A stretch of DNA of 64,000 nt from Primulina eburnea (Eukaryota; Streptophyta; Magnoliopsida; Lamiales; Gesneriaceae), in NCBI RefSeq assembly GCF_022965805.1, contig NC_133114.1, forward strand, positions 6,840,261-6,904,260, written 5' to 3'. Positions 58,796-64,000 of this stretch are shown here, in pieces. Each line of letters starts with the position of its first letter. Positions within the stretch are counted from its first letter, which is position 1. The translations under genes were made by a program, and so were the position numbers. Below the pieces are notes generated by a model. That model saw only the letters and a list, made by a program, of their open reading frames with translations, was not told where the DNA came from and searched no databases.

Positions 58796-59656
58796 TTAGA
58801 ACATAACGTTTCCAGAACACTTCTGGGCCAGATATTCCTTGCAAATTTGCCTCCAATGTCCAGGCTTCTTGCAGTGATGACATTCATCAGCAGTCTTGTC
58901 AGCCTTAACTGGTGTGGCTGCCACAACGGGATTCGGAGATTGCCTCAACAAGGGCACGTTCTTCTTGGGACGTTGGAAAGAACGCTTCTTTCCATTCCCA
59001 TGTGAATCAATCTTCGTACCAGATGAAGAACCCACATAAAGTACCAACTTCTCTTTCTTGATGGTGGATTCAAACGTAACAAGCATATTCACCAATTCCT
59101 CAAGGGTTGGTTCAATCTTGTTCATGTTGAAGTTCACCACAAAAGGATCAAATGAGCTAGGCAGCGATAAGAGCAACACGTCGGTGGTCAACTCCGAAGG
59201 CAAGATCAGATCCATGCCAACGAGTTTGTCCACGAGCCCGATCACCTTTAGGCCATGCTCATGGACCGAGGCCCCATCTTGCATGCGTAAAGTGATCAGC
59301 TCCTAGACGGTAGCATGCCTAAGAGGACGTGTTTGCTCTCCAAAGAGCTCCTTGAGGTGCAAATGAATGTCAGCAGCACTCTTTGCACCCTCAAAACGCC
59401 TCTGTAGCTCATCATTCATAGAAGTCAACATTTAACACCTGGCTATCAAGTCATGGTCACACCATTCCTTGTAAGCCTGCAATTCCTCAGGATTGCAGTG
59501 AGTCGGAGCCTCAACAGGGGGCGACTCAGTCAGTGTATATGCTACCCTTTCCGAATTCAAGACGATTTTTATGTTTCTTAGCCAAGTGAGGTAATTAGGT
59601 TCAGTTAATATGTGGTTGTCGAGTATTATAGATATTGGATTGCGAATCGAAGACAT
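58796..59656 (-). pseudogene. gag: Copia-3 gag, two nonsense codons
   Basis: ATG at 59656 (MSSIRNPISIILDNHILTEP) begins a copia gag-polypeptide domain (NYLTWLRNIKIVLNSE). TAA at 59432-59434 and TAG at 59303-59305 interrupt the single frame. The rest (SLPSSFDPFVVNFNMN, TLEELVNMLVTFES) leads to a CCHC knuckle CHHCKKPGHWRQIC. The class is that of copia elements with short gag and a PBS for initiator tRNA-Met. Confidence 0.88.
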
Positions 59657-61468
59657 TGTCAATTTGTACTGAAAAGTAAAACAGATAAATGTTGTTGACT
59701 ATTTTAAAATATTTAGTAAGATATGAAGTTTGGACTTTTACTTCATAAATATTTGCTCCCACTGTTTTGACATCTTTCACTACCCTCTAGTGAAAACGGG
59801 AAACTCCTTTCCTCAGTAGGTACGTAAGGTCCAATTAGCGAATTATGATCCCGATTATACAGCCAATCACAATTCCTAAAAGGTAGTTTCCCAATTGCAT
59901 CACAATGCAACCCTTAACGTAAACTTTTGTCTCACGTTTGATTAGGACCCATTATAGACGTCGTTCATCTTCACGTGTCAAGCCTTACCCATCGATGTTG
60001 AACCTTAATGGACGGTCGCCATGAGTTCCCTCAATAATATGAGCCGAAATCATGGGAGTTCCACGTAGTTCACATCACCATGTCAATGGATGTCACAGCT
60101 TTCCGGCACCCAAAGCTCCCCCAATAATATGAGCCGAGCCCCGAGTACGGGTAGCGTTCATCATGCACCCATTGTCGATGGAAGACAAGGAAATTATAAC
60201 CAATTTTATAATTCCCCTTTTCGGGCTTGATATTAATTTTGAATCTTATTCAAAATGAGGGTTTTTTAATTTTGAAAGGTCTCATCATTAATTTTATTTA
60301 AAAGCTCGCCATGTTTGATCGTATGTTTGCCGGATTCATGCAACTTTGTTATTATCATAATAATAACGCACATACTCATTATTTATAACATATCATGCAT
60401 ATATTATAAACAGTAAACAAAACAAGGATGATCAATCGCCCCAATACTAATGGCCCGTGTGAGCTAAACACGGGCCTAGGTCCAATCCTAGGGTAAATGC
60501 ACGGGATGCAAATGCAACTACATTATTACATTAGCATCCAATATTACATGTCTTCGATCTTCATAATCACCAAGGCCACCATCTTCCAATCTTGATCTTC
60601 CACTATTCTAATATTTACAATTAAATATCCATGGCACATAGGGATACATCTCATGGGGGGTGGGAACGGGCCATAAACCAAGCCCACTTGAAATTGATAA
60701 TTATTACAATCATACAACACAAATATCCTAGCATACACCTAGCAAATTGGGCTTGGGCTTTTGATCATCCTTCATGCATAATATCACATATCATACACCA
60801 TCAATTAATTATCACTATAATTAATTGATCCAATATTATATATCTTGATCCAATCACTAACCGCCACGATTATAAACTAAATTAACAAAGTATACAAACA
60901 CCTTTGTCTACTTTCCAATTAATTTATTTATAACCGAATTTCTTATAAATCACAATTTACTATAAATAATTAAAGTCCAACTTCAATTATTTATTTTATG
61001 AGAAAAATTTGCAACTTTTGTAATTTTAAACTTAAGGGCCCAAAAACTTATTTTTCACCAAAAACATTTTGGCCAATTTAAAATTCACAAATATGTTGAC
61101 CAACTAATGGCCCAACAACTCAAGGCCCATGACACTTTGATATTCCAAAACACTTTTGGAAACCCTAGTTGTCATCGCCGTCGCCGGAGTTCCGTCGCCG
61201 GATTCCGGCCAACATTCCGGCCAACATGCAAAAAAAATTTTTTTTTTTATTAAACTTTAGGGGCTGTTCGGGCAGCCCCTCGGGCTGCCCTTGCTGCCCG
61301 AAATGGGCAGCCCTCGGGCAGCCCGAGCTGCCCGAAACGGGCAGCAACATGCTGCCCGAAATTCCCCACAAGAAGGCCTCGGTTTTGTTGCAAATTTTCA
61401 TCTCAAACGGTTAGAAATCGCCCTCAATATAATATCTTGTATATGTTGCACAAAAACTAGTAACCTTA
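59657..61468 (-). other. Copia-3 5' leader (1.8 kb, non-coding)
   Basis: Lies between PBS and gag ATG and is unusually long for a copia leader. No coding similarity seen. It contains the GC-rich palindrome cluster at 61262-61365 and a CCGTCGCCGG-type stretch near 61180-61215. The small ORFs over the cluster are products of base composition. Confidence 0.65.
61262..61365. repeat. GCTGCCCG / CGGGCAGC palindrome cluster in the copia-3 leader
   Basis: About eight occurrences of GCTGCCCG or its complement in 100 bp, including CGGGCAGCCCGAGCTGCCCG, nearly self-complementary over 20 bases. In RNA it would form a very stable stem just downstream of the PBS. Confidence 0.85.
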
Positions 61469-61480
61469 GCTCTGATACCA
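61469..61480 (-). other. Primer-binding site of copia-3
   Basis: TGGTATCAGAGC on the minus strand, two bases from the LTR end (CTTTCAAG-TGG). Confidence 0.92.
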
Positions 61481-61482
61481 CT

Positions 61483-63578
61483 TGAAAGGGATCGATATAC
61501 GGTGTTCAAAATCGCAACGGAAGCACAAAAATGTTTTCAAAACATGAAAAACCGAAATTTTGGTATAAAAATTTTTCAAAATTGAACACCATGTACTAGT
61601 TGTGCAAACATATACAAAAATCTCAACTTTCAAGCATATGGTGTTGAGAAAATTACCTATCAATCACAAGGATTGATTTTATGGCTCCAACTAAGGTGTA
61701 AACACCTTAGCTCTTGAAGGTAGACAATCTACAAGCTCCACCTTTCTTTTGGACTCCTTTCTTCCAATCAAGCCCACCACCAACTAGGTAGATCCCCTCA
61801 CATTTTGCACTAGAAAAATGTGAGGATTTTTCAAAGAGAAGATAGTGTTTTCTCCAACAAATTGAAGAACACAAAAGGAAGGAAAAATGGAGAGAATGCT
61901 CATGGAAATTTCGGCCAAGAGGTTGTGGAGGGAAGAGTGGGAAGACTTGTCTTGGTTTGTGAAAAAGTTGAGGCATAAAGTTGCATGCCATGCCTTGAAA
62001 ACTCAAAAAGTAGTCTCCCAACCCTTCACCTCCCATGCATGCATATAATATGATTTTTAATCAAATTAAAAACCTTGGACTAAATTTTAATTATCTCAAA
62101 CATATTTGAGACTAATTAAACATTACTTGAATTTACCCAAGTCCTACTAGTTAAATAATTATTTTAATTGAGCTCTACAAGACTCAATATAATTTAATTA
62201 ATTCAACACTTGAATTAATTTAATTATTTGGACTCTACTAGGCCCACTAGTGTTTAATTAATTCAATACTTGAATTAATTTGATTTAGTCCATAATAATG
62301 TTTATGAAAATCACAATTTTCAATTACATTATTCTCTTGGCCAAATTTTAATTTAGGAACACTTCCATAAATCAAAATTTACATTTCTCTCATAGAAGTC
62401 ATACTTCTAATTTTCCTTACGCTTATAAACTCCTTTATAAGCCGTTCAACACATTGAACTATTTTACTTCTCAACGGGATCTAGAAAGCTAGTACTTGTG
62501 TGGCCCTCAATGGTTCATTGATACAACTAGCCGTGGGTTCACATCTCCATGTGATTCGGACTAAACATGTCCTTATATGAGCATACCCCAATTGCTCCAT
62601 TCTTATTTATCAACACCTTGATAATAAGAACGTCAGAACTCAAGTCTGATAGTACCCAACCAATCATGTTAAACGCCTAGCAGCATCGCTTACATGATTC
62701 CCTAGGTATCAAATGATAGTGCCTGCAAGAACCATTCAATTATGGTTAGCGTACAGTACGGTCCCTTCAACTCATATATCCCGATCGATTCGACAACCAT
62801 TGGTTTATCGAGAGTTGTCAATGAATCGATACTATGTGTCATGTCGTAGTTGCATCGATGGTGTAATCAATGAAACCCCTTTCATAATTACAACCATACT
62901 CTGGCCAGAGATTTCAACCTACATACACATGATAACACATAGGATATCCATACCCGAAGGTAAGCGGTGAATCCCCGACTACAATGCATCGACTCCTAAG
63001 TGTTTCGACAGAATACCCAACCTTGCCACCTGATGACCCCATGAGAGTCGGTAAACAAGTCAAAGTGTAATTCTAGCACATAGAGTCTCAATGTTGTCCC
63101 GGGTCATAAGGACTAATGGTGTACAACCATAAACCAGGACGTTTCCACTCGATAAGTGAGAACCACTTGGAAAGTCCTTTAATGGAGGGTTGTTCAGTGC
63201 ACTCTACCAGGAGCACCTATCTGCATGCTCGGACATCACAATGTCCCCTACCAATGAAACATGGTACTCACATCGCAGATACTAGTCTCTAACTCGAGCG
63301 GCCTATATCCTTCTTAGTGGCGGCTGAATCGACTAGGAACCGTTTAGAATATACAGTATTACAAATATTAGTTTCATGATACTCATCATATGATTATCTC
63401 ATATTATTTCTACTATTTATATATTCAAGGGCTTTATCTATGCAACTAGCATGGGTATACAGATAAAGATGTGCCATAATAATAATTTCAAATATTATTA
63501 AAATAAAGATTGCTTATACATAGAGTTTCATTGTGAACACTCGGCCAACACTTGGCTCGACGGGCACCTACTCTAACA
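61483..63578 (-). repeat. LTR of copia-3 (2,096 bp, single copy in window)
   Basis: Plus-strand start TGAAAGGGATCG and end CTCTAACA, i.e. TGTTAGAG...CTTTCA on the minus strand. The size is large for a copia LTR. It contains no supported ORF. Confidence 0.85.
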
Positions 63579-64000
63579 CATTTTTGCGTAGAGGATGTTT
63601 CAAAGCAAGTGACCCATAACGTAAAAGAGCCTGATCAGACTATACCACAGTACTGGGCTGACATGGACGTATCCACTGCCGCATACATAAGATCCCTGTT
63701 CATAATTTAACAGGCCAGTTGATCCACGTTCATAATTTAACGCTTCACAACCACGATCTAACCCGTTCATAATTTAACGGGCGGATTGGTCCCCGTTCAT
63801 AATTTAACGATTTCCAATCCTAACATAACTTGGTCACAAGACATTTAGCATACCTCAAAAACTTAACATATTTTATTGCACGTCATACATACTTACTTGG
63901 CGTTGAGGGATTCGTTGGACTTCGATCGGGGCCGTTGCTGCAACATACTAACATAAACTTGTATGCTCAACTCACATAACTTAACGTAGAAATCATACTT
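63579..64000 (-). repeat. Part of an LTR of the solo-LTR family, running off the window
   Basis: Matches 34888-35310 (TTTTTGCGTAGAGG, GCAAGTGACCCATA, four CGTTCATAATTTAACG copies, ATTCGTTGGACTTCGATCGG) with moderate divergence. Copia-3 inserted into it, so its left part should lie left of copia-3, in or beyond the gap. Confidence 0.85.

Larger units (their letters stand above)
58562..63578 (-). mobile_element. Copia-3: minus-strand Ty1/copia element, 5' half only
   Basis: From right to left: LTR (63578-61483), PBS (61480-61469), long leader (61468-59657), gag (59656-58796), protease relic (to 58562), then the gap. The LTR reads TGTTAGAGTAGGTGCCCG on the minus strand and ends CTTTCA. CATTT at 63579-63583 is the expected right target duplication; the left one is not in the sequence. 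Gag has two nonsense codons. Confidence 0.85.

Noticed and set aside
61165..61414. ORFs on both strands over the copia-3 leader
   Set aside because: Open on both strands because of the palindromic GCTGCCCG cluster; no domain.

Overview
This window is plant nuclear DNA, intergenic heterochromatin-type sequence built almost entirely from LTR retrotransposons nested inside one another. The evidence is Ty1/copia and Ty3/gypsy (chromovirus, Tekay/Del-like) coding modules, primer-binding sites complementary to initiator tRNA-Met, polypurine tracts, and 5-bp target-site duplications (TSDs) that can be read at most junctions. I found no ordinary host gene, tRNA, rRNA or CRISPR array. An eudicot, possibly an asterid/Lamiales species, is suggested only by recollection of related element families, so that is weak. 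No element in the window is fully intact as read.

Layout from the left. (1) 1-1828: decayed gag/protease of a Tat-like Ty3/gypsy element. (2) 1829-21931: a 20.1-kb Sirevirus-like Ty1/copia element (copia-1, TSD GTTGG) carrying gag, a broken pol, a 140-codon antisense ORF and a large broken third ORF in the env-like position. Its integrase zinc finger is split by gypsy-1 (5347-13469, TSD GCATG, minus strand), which keeps an open gag, has only a relic of pol, and has nearly identical LTRs. (3) 21932-24735: unidentified sequence, an LTR-like stretch and a probable hAT-type MITE. (4) 24736-31222: a second copia element (copia-2, TSD ATTTG) with multiple frameshifts.

(5) 31829-58461 and beyond: an older minus-strand Tekay-like gypsy element (gypsy-III). 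It is interrupted by a solo LTR (34398-37100, TSD TTGAT) inside its chromodomain and by a 15.8-kb tandem gypsy (37489-53309) with three LTRs and two internal regions, each exactly 4,843 bp. The right LTR of gypsy-III is cut by a 100-N assembly gap at 58462-58561. (6) 58562-63578: a minus-strand copia element (copia-3) with a broken gag, protease relic, 1.8-kb leader, PBS and a 2.1-kb LTR. It sits inside another copy of the same LTR family as the solo LTR, whose remainder runs to the window end.

The points most worth a second look are: the antisense ORF and env-like ORF of copia-1; the gag-only gypsy-1, which shares its ends with the tandem gypsy and may be mobilised in trans by that family; the three-LTR tandem whose two copies share the same gag amber codon and pol frameshift; a hairpin-templated 11-bp insertion in one LTR; and GC-rich palindrome arrays in several unrelated families, in two of them just upstream of the LTR TATA box, with the same GGGTCCGTG repeat in a copia and a gypsy element.
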